Assembly (NCBI GenBank): GCA_016802295.1
Contig: JAESIW010000200.1
Location: forward strand, 451,185-482,966
DNA length: 31,782 bases
DNA from: Brachionus rotundiformis
Lineage: Eukaryota > Rotifera > Eurotatoria > Ploima > Brachionidae
Direction of reading: 5' to 3'
This document shows, in pieces, positions 10,414-20,264 of the stretch. The notes beneath the pieces are model-generated. The model saw nothing but the letters and a program-made list of their open reading frames with translations, did not search any database and was not told the origin of the DNA. Every line of letters starts with the position of its first letter. Position 1 is the first letter of the stretch. The position numbers and the translations under genes are program-made.

Positions 10414-11000
10414 CAGACTTGGGATACTGACAGTATTAAACTGATCAGTATCAGTATATTTCAGTATTCAGTATTACTGATACTGTTACTGATACTGATC
10501 GTTAAAATATTGCTACTGACTGGAGCTGATAATCATTTTTTCAGTATTACTGGAAAATACTGAAAATTAGAAAAAAAATTTAAAAATGTCAAATTAATTT
10601 TGAAACATAATTTTTTTTTTGTTTCATCAATTTACATGTTTATGTAAAGTGGATATAGTTGTTTAAAAATTCTAATTTTTTTTGTTAAATTTTAAAAAAA
10701 TTTTAAAATAAGTCCGAAGTAAACTTTATTTGTTTGTTTTTGTATTTTTATCTGAATGGTCATAAAATTGACAAAAAGACTGAAATATATTTTATTAGAA
10801 AATTTAAATTTTTTGTTAAAAACATGATTTTATACTGATAGCCTTAATACTGGTACTGGCTGATTTCGATACTGAATTTCATCCTCAATACTGAATACTG
10901 ACTGATACTGAAGGCCTCAATACTGATACTGACTGATACTGATTGGGCTTAATACTGTTACTGACTGATACTGATTTTTCATATACTGTTCCCAAGTCTG
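10414..11000. mobile_element. hAT-type MITE with perfect 8-bp target-site duplication
   Basis: The 587-bp element starts CAGACTTGGGA and ends with its exact complement TCCCAAGTCTG as read 10990-11000 (ends in cccaagtctg). The same 8 bp, attttttc, stands immediately left (10406-10413) and right (11001-11008). Terminal CAG..CTG ends plus an 8-bp duplication are hallmarks of the hAT superfamily. The interior has no coding capacity. Both flanks of the interior are built of degenerate ACTGATACTGA / TCAGTATCAGT units in opposite orientation, so the whole element can fold back. It is a non-autonomous element mobilised by a transposase encoded elsewhere. Confidence 0.88.
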
Positions 11001-11008
11001 ATTTTTTC

Positions 11009-11319
11009 CCATTTTTTTACTAAGCTTCCTTATTATTTTTAGGTGTAAGTTTTCACGTCACAGACAATTAGTCGAAACTTTTAAATCGATTTTTTTACCT
11101 TTGCAATCAACTCAAATTACATAATTTTTTTTAAATTAAAACATTTAAAAATCCATTAAAGTCAATCAATTAAGTTTTAGTTTTAATCCAAAAATATATG
11201 AAAAAAGCTAGTGACTCTTTATTTAAGTACAATACTGTAGTTTATACAGACTCTATCGTTTGACTGTAGTTTTGATATAGGACAATCTAAATTTTGGTGA
11301 GGTGCATAGGCCTCAGATA
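11009..11319. other. A+T-rich spacer
   Basis: No gene or repeat recognised between the hAT MITE and the LINE copy. Confidence 0.45.
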
Positions 11320-12310
11320 TTTGCTCTTAGAAACATCATAGAACAAAGTCTCAAGTTCATTGACTTTAAGAAAGCCTTTTATAGCATACACAGAGATGCA
11401 CTGTGAGCCAATTAAGAAATAATGGATAGTAGTTGGTGTAATTAAAACAAGTTTGATATTAATTGCTCAAAGACCTATTGTATGATCTTTTCTAATAGAA
11501 AGACTATTATTCCCAAAATGATTAATCTTTGTAGAAATGAAATAAAAGTTGTCTATGAAATAACTCTTTTAGGTTTTAAAATTGATCAAAATCTTAATTT
11601 TTCTAATTTTGCATGTAGTATCTCATTAGTTGTGAATAAAAAATTATTCAGTATAAAGAGACTATTCTATCTATCAACTTCCGTAAAGATACAGTTTTTT
11701 AAGACCTTTACATTCCCTTAATTTAATTATTGCTCGACTCTCCTATGCTATTTCTCAAAAGAGGCTATAATTAAACTGGCTTTTATTTATCTATATTTAA
11801 ACTGTTTAAGTTCAAATTTGAAGTAAATAGTTTTAATGATATTAACAACTTCTTAGAAAAATATGGATTATATGCTTTTCGACATAGAATTCTCGATAGA
11901 ATGTCATTTTTTGCTTAAAAATACTTTATTTTAATTATTCTCCTGAAAATCTAAGGCAGAATTTAAAAGAGAATGACTCGAGAAATTTGAATTATAATTC
12001 AAGGAACAGTCAGAATCTGATAGAACCAACATAAAAATCAGTAAATGGTGAAAAAACTTTTGGATTTTTCTACTCAAGACTTATAAACTGCTTTATGATA
12101 AAGAGATCTTTATGATCAACATTTAAGCATTCAATTTTCAATAATATCAATTTGATTTTCTCAGATTTTGTAAAAAAATTCAAAAAATTTAACTTAAATA
12201 TTTCAATGTTTTACTTTTTAAAATAATTATGTAAACAATTTATTTTGTATTACTTTAATAAATGGAGTGTTAATCAGTCTTTATGACAAGGGCACTAGCC
12301 TGTTGGTTAA
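11320..12310 (+). mobile_element. Non-LTR retrotransposon, degraded 5'-truncated copy A
   Basis: Starts with a broken RT word reading LRNIIEQSLKF then FIDFKKAFYSIHRDAL (RT motif around the first catalytic Asp), then jumps to the post-RT region that begins 'SKTYCMIFSNRKTIIPK' (about 11467) and continues with stops and shifts to about 12090. Copy B (20265-21150) has the same order with fewer stops. A near-identical 95-nt 3' UTR block (12118-12213) and the end signature 'gacaagggcactagcctgtt' followed by an A run close the element. The copy lacks most of RT. Family: Jockey/I-like non-LTR element, exact clade not decided. Confidence 0.8.
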
Positions 12311-13222
12311 AAAAAAAACAGCATGGTAAATGTTGTTGTTGGTGAGTGTCTGAGTTTGATGGAAAAAGTCTGAACACATTACACAGTGGTAGTATTGAAT
12401 GAAACATTACCAAAAATGGGAAAAAGTAAGGCATAAAAAAAAGGATCGACTTGAGCAGAAGTGTTTTATTTAGTGGAGTCAATGTTTATAATCAGCATAA
12501 TCTGACAGCTTTCTTTTACCACTTAGTCCTATCTGAACCCTTTAAATATCTTGTGATAGGCTTGGTGAATCAGAAAGCTTTGACAAGAGTCAGTCTTCTT
12601 TCAAGCCTATTGCCTGATTAAATTAAGCTGATGATTCCTATATGAGAGACCATACATAAATCAGAAAGATAACCCTAACCCAGGAGGTTTCTGAACACAA
12701 GTCGAAGTTATATGTAACTATTTGTAGAAAGAAGAGGTAGTAACAAGCTAATTCTGCTGAATAAGATTCATCTGAACCAAAATCTAGCTGAGCTTTTACT
12801 TGAAAGTCAATTGATCTTGATAAGCAGAGCCATTTGGCGAAACTTGTATGATACTTCAAGAACATTTTTAAAAATTTGATGTTTTACCACTTTTCTTCTG
12901 CAAAATACACTTTTTTTAATTAATTAATCTGGTTATACCAACTATTCTAGAAAAAGCACTCTTTTATATATTTTTATTTAATTGGTATCTCTTTGGCAAT
13001 GCAATAAAAATTGTACTTTAGTTTGATGGGAATACAGTTGTCCATTAACTAATAATTTTTGAATGGAAAAAATGAGTACCAGAATTAGATGAGGGAGAAG
13101 TTGAATTCAAGGATATAGAAAATTAAAGGCCGAAACGACTGAAATAAATTTTATAAATAAATTAAAATTTTTTTATTTATTTTTAATCAATTAAAATAAA
13201 TTTTACAAAATGAACAAAAATA
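12311..13222. other. Unassigned region 3' of U2SURP
   Basis: No gene recognised. The part 12540-12865 is less A+T-rich than its surroundings and may be an old transposon, but neither strand gives a recognisable protein. The last about 80 nt hold minus-strand AATAAA words (13172-13181) that could serve U2SURP polyadenylation. Confidence 0.4.
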
Positions 13223-16200
13223 TTAGTAGCGTTTTTTGTTTAAGCTTGGTGATGTGTAGCTTGAGTGCGATGATCGCCTACTTGGTGACTTGGATAATGA
13301 GCGTCGCTGCTTTTTTTTGTTTGATTTGTGGCTAGATCGTCTTTTGGTTGATGAAGATGAAGACGACGATGAAGACGATCGTTGTCTAATTTTATCATTT
13401 AGTCTTTCATCATTTTTCATACCAAGAGAATTACCATTGTTTTTCGAATCTTGTTCATCAGCCTAAACAAAAATACAATTTCTTACTATTGTCTAATTGA
13501 TTATCTAATACTTGTTTGATAAGTTGGCCTCGGTAGGCTTCAGCCTGACTCTGAATAGTCTGGTTAGGCTCCTTAGCTATCTTGCCACTCTCTACATCAT
13601 CTATGTATCTCAATACCTTAAGCTCTATTTCTCTCAGCCTTTTTCGCTTTTCCTCATCCAAAGTATCCAACTTGGTGTCTAGCAATTCATCATCTTCATC
13701 CATCGGCTTTCCATCAATGTCCTCATCATCCGAGCTCTTTTTCTGCTCATCGTCCGAGCCGTACATGCTCAGTCCGCTTAGTGCTTGAACTTTAGTATCT
13801 GTTTGATTATCATCAAAAAAGTCCCATTTAGAAGTGGTTATTGCTTGCTTTTCAAGCTTTTCTGGGTCAACAGTCTCCCATTTGCTGGCAACAAATTTAC
13901 TTTTTAGGTCTGGCACATCGTCCACTTCAAATTAAAAAAAAATTACATTTTTTAATTAGTTTTTTTTTTAATTTTTTAATCAACATGGCTTTCCATCAAT
14001 GGACTCTGTTTCGCTTTCTTCCAAAGGCTTGCCGTCCACGTCCTCGTCCTCTCTCACTTGAAGTGTCTTTTCACCATTGGATGCTTGTGATGAGAGACCA
14101 AGAAATTTATTCTGTAAATTGACCAAGAATTCATTTGAATAAATTGTCCAATCTTCCCACGCTCTGATACAGCTCAGAATTTTTTGCTTAAAAGACTCGC
14201 TTTTCATTTTACCATCTATATTTTTATACATTTGGTGCAAATTGTCAAAAACATTTAGCAATATGGTTTCAAAACTAAATTTAAAAAAAAATCTAAAACC
14301 TTTTAAATTTTCTTTTTTTCCCTTACCCTTTTCTGTAGTAGTGAACATTGGACACTTTTGCCAAACAATTGTGCAAAACGTCAGACATGACAAATACCCG
14401 GGCTATCTAAATCAAACATTGTTTATCCAACATTTATCCAAATTAATAAATTAATTACTGTTTTGTTTAAAGGGTAGTCGTAGTTGGTAAATGATTTTTC
14501 AAAAAGCTCTACAATTTCGTCAGCTTTGTCCGAGTTTTCTACAAAATAAACCATTGCTTCTGATATGGACTTTCTTTCTGTGGTAAGATTCTTGAATATG
14601 TTCTCTATTTCTTCCTTTTGTCTTTAAACCAAAAATAGTAAATTTTGCTTAAGATTACCAAGAACAGTACTTGGCTGAAAGTTTGCTTTTTTTTGCCTCA
14701 AACTCTTTGCGAATTTTGTTGTAGGTCTCGTCATCAGGCCCTTGAGTGTACCGGCCCAATTTTGGTGGTCGCCAATAACTCCCATTCTTGACCATTTTGA
14801 AAGGTTCAGGGTTCCATTTCGATACACTATCGCCCTGAGATTATAAATCATATAAAATAGGTACCAAAAAATTTTTTTTACCATACATTTAAAATTGAGT
14901 AGAGCTTCCATCTGTAATAGATATGTCCTGGACACTGGTTGTCGAACAAAAACCTAAATTGGGGATTATTCAACTCACGTGACATAATCACCGCTTCGAA
15001 TGTAGGACCATATTTTATGACAAATTCTACCATATGATGTATCAAGCTAAGTTGGTTCCTGAAATTAAATAATCATTGATAACTTTTTAAATTCATTTTA
15101 TTTATTGTTTGTTAGTGAAGATAAAAGATTTTAAATATTTTTAAAAATTGTTTTGTAAAATTAGGTAAAAGCTAAGAACTGATCTTGTAATGCATCAGCT
15201 GACAGAGTCTGTCAATGGTACCAAAAAATTACGCATAATGCACTCCTTATTGTTGTCATAAGCTCAGCTTTCCAAAAATGCTGCTACCATGTTACATTTA
15301 TAGGATCAGTTTTTAGCCTTTAAAAAAAAGTCAAGATTTTTTAGAGGTTTTTTCTGTTCTATTTTACCAAATTTCACAAAACCCTAAAAATTAAAATTAA
15401 AAATTGTATTTATTATTTTTAACCTGACTGAGGGTTTATTTAAAAAGATTGACCATGGTCAAGAAAATTACATGATTCAACTTTTAGTTGAATGAAAAAC
15501 TAATTACCTATCTGTTGGCATAACAACTTTAACAAGACATTTCTCTAAAGACTTAAATTAATAACTAATTAATAATTAATAAATATGAGTCAATGAAAAT
15601 AACTTTTATTTTTGATTCCGAATCTTTTCGTTCTTTTTGAGAGCTGTCCGATGAGCTGCTTGACGAACGTGAACTACTGGAAGATCTGTAGCGCCTTTGA
15701 CGGCGTTTTAATCTTTTACTCTGCCGCTTCAAGTCTCTAAGCTTGTATTTGTCTTGTGGTTGGGCATTTAGTGGCAAGCCCGATTGTGGCGGTGGTACAA
15801 AACTTTCGGCAAAATCAGGAGGAATATAAAATGGCTTGCTTGGTATATTTATTGCTTTGCTCCAACTTAGGCGCATTGTTTGACCATTTTCTTGGGTTCC
15901 TTGGCAAAAATTAGGACAAGTAAAAAATCAATATTTTCCTACCATCCAATTCTTTTAAGGCTTGCTCGGCGTCTCTGCGGCACATGAACGCCACAAAGCC
16001 GCAATTGGCGTTTCTGAATTTTTCTTCGTCAGATCGTGGCCACATTATTTTAACACTAGCCAAAAGACCGTATTTGCCAAATCGGCTTACCAGGTTTTGC
16101 TCAACTGTCTAATGATTTCAATTAAGATCTTAAACGTTTTTATAAAAATAATTTAAAGGGCTACCTTTGGACTAAGATTGCTGATAAAAATATTTGTCGT

Positions 16201-19130
16201 GTTTGGATCCTCAATAACATTTTGTTTGTTTGAATTCAATGTGGTACTGGAATCTTGCGAAGACTCGTTTTCGTCTTAACAAAATTTGTTAATTGTATTT
16301 AAATTGATAAAAAAATTTAAATTCTATTTTTTATTTATTTTCTAATTAAAAAATTAATATTTGATTTAAATTATAGCTTGGTCATTTTAGCTTAGTTTTC
16401 TGCTAATTAAAGCAAAATTTTAGACTTGAAAATGGTAATTCCAAAGGCGAGTTAGTTTAAATGTTTATTATGGTACATCATGCCGATTTTTTCTTGTGGA
16501 ACTTTCACATTTTTTGGTACAATTGAACAGAAAAAAAATGCGAAATGGTTCAAGAGATGGCTTTTTATGCCACTTGTCACAAAAGCGAAGCTAGTCTTGA
16601 TTTTAAAACAAAAGCTTTATTAAAAGTCATCATCAAAAAAAACTACCAAAGAAATGATCAATCAATGCATTTAAGTTTGCAACACTTGGATGAGAATTTT
16701 TGGCTATTTTTTTGTACCAAATTTCACAAAACTAAAAATTCGATGGGCGCCTATCCGCCAGAACAGAAGGTAGTGCATTTATCAATTTGAAAAAATGCAG
16801 TTCAAAAAGATTTTAAAAATAAACATGAAGAACCGATGTCCAAATTAGACGATCAAATTAGGAATGGTTTGGACATGGAGAATTAGAAATATAGAATTTA
16901 ACACTTGAAATTACTCAATTGGATCAAATCCTTCCTGCGTCATAGGAAACAATGAGTGGTGCTTCATGCAAAATCGGATTGGTTAGATGTAACAAGTGGA
17001 GTTCATCAAGGTTCTGTACTTGGTCCACTTCTCTTTGTTATTTATATAAATGACCTTCCGGAAATATTCAGTGGAAAATCCTTTCTGTATGCGGATGACT
17101 GCAAGATACATTGTATATTTAATAAATTAAATGAAAAGATGATGAAAGAGAACTTTCAAGATGAAATAAATAGTCTTGTCAAATGGTGTAGTGAATGGTC
17201 GATGAATCTTAACACTGAAAAATGTGAAGTAATGCATATTGGTAGGAATAACCCAAGAACGGATTATTATATATCAAAGAAAAATGTAGTCCACAAATTG
17301 ACGAAGGCTTCTGAACAGAAAGATCTAGGAGTCATAGTAAATACCGACATGAAATGGTGTAAGCAAATATGTGCTTCATCGGCAAGAGCAAACAGAATTC
17401 TTGGGCAAGTATTAAATAGTTTCAGTAATCATGATTCAAGTATTATAAAAAAAATGTACACAAGTCTAGTCCGGTCCCATATCGAATATGCAGTCTCAGT
17501 TTGGAATTCATACCTGAAGAAAAATATTGATACACTTGAGAGAGCACAAAGAAGAGCTACACGAAACATAAATGGATTTAGTGAGCTAAGTTATTTAAAA
17601 AGACTCAAAAAACTGAATCTGACAACACTCTCGACAAGAAGGAGACGCGGTAATCTAATACAAATGTACAAGTTCATGAATGGACTTGACGAGATAAGTC
17701 GATATAGCGAACATTTTGAAGGTGTAAGTACATATAATACAAGAGGTAATCGATACAGACTAAGAAGAGAACTTACAAAAAATTGTTTACCGAGGTATAA
17801 TTTTTTTACTAACAGAGTTGTTAGCGATTGAAACAAACTGACAAATGAGGTAATCGAATCGCAAACAATTGACTTATTCAAAAACAAACTAGATAACATA
17901 TTGAGTGACTAAAATATTGCTTAAAGTCTGATTAATCCAGACTTAACGCATAAGCGTAGCAATTATTATTATTATTATTAAGAAGATCCTTATTTTTAAA
18001 GATTAAATTAATTTTTTTAATTAAAAATGTTTTAGCAATTTTGTCTAAATAATTTTAAAAATAAAAATAATTATTTTTTTTAAATATTACAACAGTCTGA
18101 AATTTGACCAAAAAAATTTCCTGAACCTTTTGAGTTAAAAAGTTAAAGAGGGCTTTGTCTCAAAGGAAGAGAAAAACCATAAAACACAGAGCCAGAAAGG
18201 TTCTTTGGTACAGTAGAACAGAACTGACCATTTACAGGACCAGTTTTTTAACTTTCTGAAGCTATAAGATTTGTTAAAAACTTAAAAAAAGAAATATAAA
18301 ATGATTTTTCATTTTTTTTGCTTATTCCTAGGTATCCAAATCATGGCCAATTGAAGCTTGGTATTTAAAAAATTTGAAATACTTGTAAGTGAGTCTTGGG
18401 ATGAGTCGTGGTCGTGTTTGTGAATTTTGCTATCTGTGGAAGAGTCGGTCTGTTTGAGCTTGGCAACTTTCTCCCTTTCTTTTTGCATCCTTTAGACAAA
18501 GTATAAAATAAAAATAAATAATTAGCATCATTTTATTACATTTTGAGTTCTTCTTTAAAAATTTCCAAATTGGATTTTCGCTTTTCTGTTCCTTTTTTTC
18601 GCGCTTCATTCAGCGCCGCCACAGCTGCCAAGTCGGATGGGTCTTTTTTAGCATCTTGCTTGGGTTTTTTGACCAATTTAAGAGCAGGTGTATAAATATT
18701 TCCCTTATCGGAAGATATTTTTTCCTCTAACAAAAAAAAGCGATTTTAAGCTTTTTATCTTTTTGTAAAGAGAATTTAATACCTTTGGCACCAGGATTGA
18801 TAGTGGTGCCTTTAACAAACATTTTAGGCATGTTGGTACTGGTCGGATTTTCGAACGAGGCAACAAAGTCGTCCAAAATTTGAGCCGCTGCTTCATCTTC
18901 TTGTTTTTTCCTCAATTCTTCTTGCTCTCTTTTGCTTAGGTGCTTTTTTTTTGGGTTCAATATTCCCAACTCGAATGCTTCCAGTTCTTTTTTGGACAAT
19001 GTCTTGACAAAAAATCAATTTTTAATTCAAATTGAACATGTTTAGTTGACAAAACCTTGATAGAGCCTGGAGCGACTTCTTTGAGACCCCATGGTAGTTT
19101 TTCTTTTTCACCTGACTTGTCCGGATTCAT
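13223..19130 (-). CDS. U2SURP: U2 snRNP-associated SURP-motif protein (SR140), 15 exons
   Basis: Exons (minus): 19130-19056, 19002-18783, 18726-18540, 18489-18383, 16274-16165, 16108-15943, 15899-15604, 15551-15508, 15058-14887, 14834-14671, 14621-14459, 14406-14327, 14274-13985, 13924-13512, 13462-13223; 2727 nt, 908 aa, all phases consistent. Domains: charged N-terminus with KREQEELRKK; RRM (about 222-303; RNP2 IFISNL, RNP1 CGFVAFM); basic RS-like insertion (340-385); SURP (403-455); CID domain (515-650); three DGKP acidic repeats (after 670); SKWETVD and TTSKWDFFD words; cwf21-type helix (782-828); RS tail (856-905). Domain order equals animal U2SURP, which acts with the U2 snRNP in the spliceosome. 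Introns are 43-60 nt except intron 4 (2108 nt, holds a LINE) and intron 8 (449 nt, 15507-15059, nothing recognised). The ORF in frame with exon 1 continues upstream through a splice-acceptor-like ttttag, so the true 5' end may differ. Confidence 0.94.
16275..16899. other. Intron 4 of U2SURP, 3' part on the minus strand
   Basis: Non-coding. The open frame at 16545-16790 (+) has no recognisable family. Positions 16715-16740 share 'accaaatttcacaaaac' with U2SURP intron 8 (15363-15379), hinting at a further short dispersed repeat. Confidence 0.4.
16900..17985 (+). mobile_element. CR1/L2-like LINE, 5'-truncated, antisense in U2SURP intron 4
   Basis: From about 16912 the frame reads WIKSFLRHRKQ, one stop, then a long open stretch (16956-17831): SGVHQGSVLGPLLF (RT motif 4), FLYADD (catalytic Asp pair), LNTEKCEVMHIG, KDLGVIV, LVRSHIEYAVSVWNSYL, RAQRRATR, FFTNRVV. 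One TGA at 17832 breaks it before the true end LFKNKLDNILSD at 17911. The 3' UTR holds two small hairpins (aagtctg/cagactt at 17924-17944; acgc/gcgt at 17946-17957) and ends in an ATT microsatellite. The N-terminal endonuclease and the first half of RT are missing. It transposed into the spliceosomal gene in antisense and is tolerated inside the intron. Non-functional. Confidence 0.92.
17986..18382. other. Intron 4 of U2SURP, 5' part on the minus strand
   Basis: Non-coding, A+T-rich. The donor (a|gtattt) lies at 18382-18381. Nothing else was recognised. Confidence 0.5.
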
Positions 19131-19285
19131 TCTACCAACTAAAATTATAAATAGTGAATTTTTCAAAATTCAATTTTTATGAACTAAATTTTATTTATGA
19201 TTTATTTTGCTAATTTATGTACTTAAAAGTTGAGTTAATTTCACTTAAAAATTGAAATTAAAATCTTAACATTAATTAAATGTGT

Positions 19286-19357
19286 AGCAGCGTGGCGCAG
19301 TGGAAGCGTGCTGGGCTCATAACTCAGAGGTCGGTGGATCGAAACCATTCGCTGCTA
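19286..19357 (+). tRNA. Initiator tRNA-Met (anticodon CAT)
   Basis: 72 nt, folds fully: acceptor agcagcg/cgctgct, anticodon arm ctggg-ctCATaa-ctcag (anticodon 19318-19320), T loop atcgaaa. The A1:U72 pair and the AUCGAAA loop (A54, A60) are eukaryotic initiator marks and separate it from elongator tRNA-Met. Internal Pol III A box (tggcgcagtgg) and B box (ggatcgaaacc) are present; no CCA is encoded and there is no intron. Oddities: the middle of the three anticodon-stem G-C pairs is G-U (G30-U40), and the T stem has two G-U pairs (49-65, 50-64). It lies 155 bp from the U2SURP start codon in head-to-head orientation. Confidence 0.95.
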
Positions 19358-19358
19358 A

Positions 19359-19367
19359 TTTTTTTTT
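19359..19367 (+). terminator. Pol III terminator of tRNA-iMet
   Basis: A run of nine T begins one base after the end of the tRNA, the standard Pol III stop signal. Confidence 0.9.
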
Positions 19368-19384
19368 CCAAAAATGAAATATTT

Positions 19385-19965
19385 TATTTTACCAATTCTA
19401 GTAGTGGTAGTAGTTTATGAGCTGTAGGGATGGTTGTATCCCAAGCAGTAGTGTCAGTAAACGCCCTGCTATGACAGCATGTGGCGCTGTTGTATTTAGA
19501 TTGATTTTCTTTTTGGATTTGTATAAATAATGATAATAAAGATAACTGTCAGTTTAAATTAAGCAATTTATCTATTCTTTTTTTAAAAGTATTTGTATCG
19601 GTTATTTTTCTTGTTGCATCATCAAGTAAATTCCAACACCCGGCAGTTCGATTGGTAAAAAAATGATAGCTGGCGTCACCATTATTTATAAGCTCTCTTT
19701 CCAATTTTAATTTTCCACTTCTGGTACCACCTGCTGGGCAGTCTAAAGCATTTGAAGCAAGAGGTTGACACCCATTAATTAACCCATATGAGTGCTGATT
19801 TTGCATGCAACCATCGTGGCTCGTGCAACTGCCCGTTTTGAATGTTCATGAAATTTAAGGTCACTTGTAAAGGTAATACCCAGATCTCGTTCTTTAGTGG
19901 TTTTTGTAAGGCAATGTCCATTCATTTTATAACCATTTTATAATGATGAACTCTATTATCTTAAT
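19385..19965 (-). mobile_element. CR1/L2-like LINE fragment, internally deleted
   Basis: On the minus strand the region from about 19945 reads MNGHCLTKTTKERDLGI, then TSDLKFHEHSKRAVARAT, the word that follows the RT palm in CR1-like elements. It then jumps without the LVRPHLEY block to GKLKLERELINNGDASYHFF, TNRTAGCWNLLDD and KKRIDKLL, the normal C-terminus, with a stop at 19549-19551. The downstream 3' UTR (19385-19548) ends in a TAC-rich tail (tactaccactacta). Internal deletion removed roughly 100 codons. It inserted just after the tRNA terminator. Non-functional. Confidence 0.8.
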
Positions 19966-20204
19966 TTACCAAGACTACTGGTTTGGTCGCTCTAATTATG
20001 ATTTTCAGGCTATCTATTCATTTATCAGAACTAATTAAAACTTCTAATCCTCGTAGTCTATCATTTTTAATAATTATTTTTCATACCATGGTCCTACTTT
20101 ACTTGTTTGGGAACTATTTGGTTGGGTTTATTTCTACTACAGTCAGAGCTCTTTAATCCGAACCTCTTTAACTTAGAATTCTCTCTTGTAAAAAAAAGCT
20201 GTTA
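19966..20204. other. A+T-rich spacer
   Basis: No feature recognised. Confidence 0.4.
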
Positions 20205-20261
20205 CAATCACTAAGCATTTACAATCTTAGTGTAAATAGGCATTTACAATCTTAGTGATTG
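20205..20261. repeat. Nested direct and inverted repeat at the edge of LINE copy B
   Basis: An 18-nt unit (gcatttacaatcttagtg) occurs at 20215-20232 and again at 20240-20257. In addition caatcactaag (20205-20215) and its exact complement cttagtgattg (20251-20261) flank the block. This is typical of a replication template switch or of a target alteration at a 5'-truncated insertion. Confidence 0.7.
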
Positions 20262-20264
20262 GTG

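Noticed and set aside
12638..12865. Minus-strand open frame of 75 codons
   Set aside because: No recognisable family, no splice partners, no conserved words.
13470..13511. Read-through of U2SURP exon 14 to a stop at about 13458
   Set aside because: Would lose the RS tail. Using the donor at 13511 gives a normal 49-nt intron and joins LIKQ to the RS exon in frame; a 37-nt alternative intron is also possible in frame but less likely.
16545..16790. Plus-strand open frame inside U2SURP intron 4
   Set aside because: No domain; A+T-rich composition gives such frames by chance.
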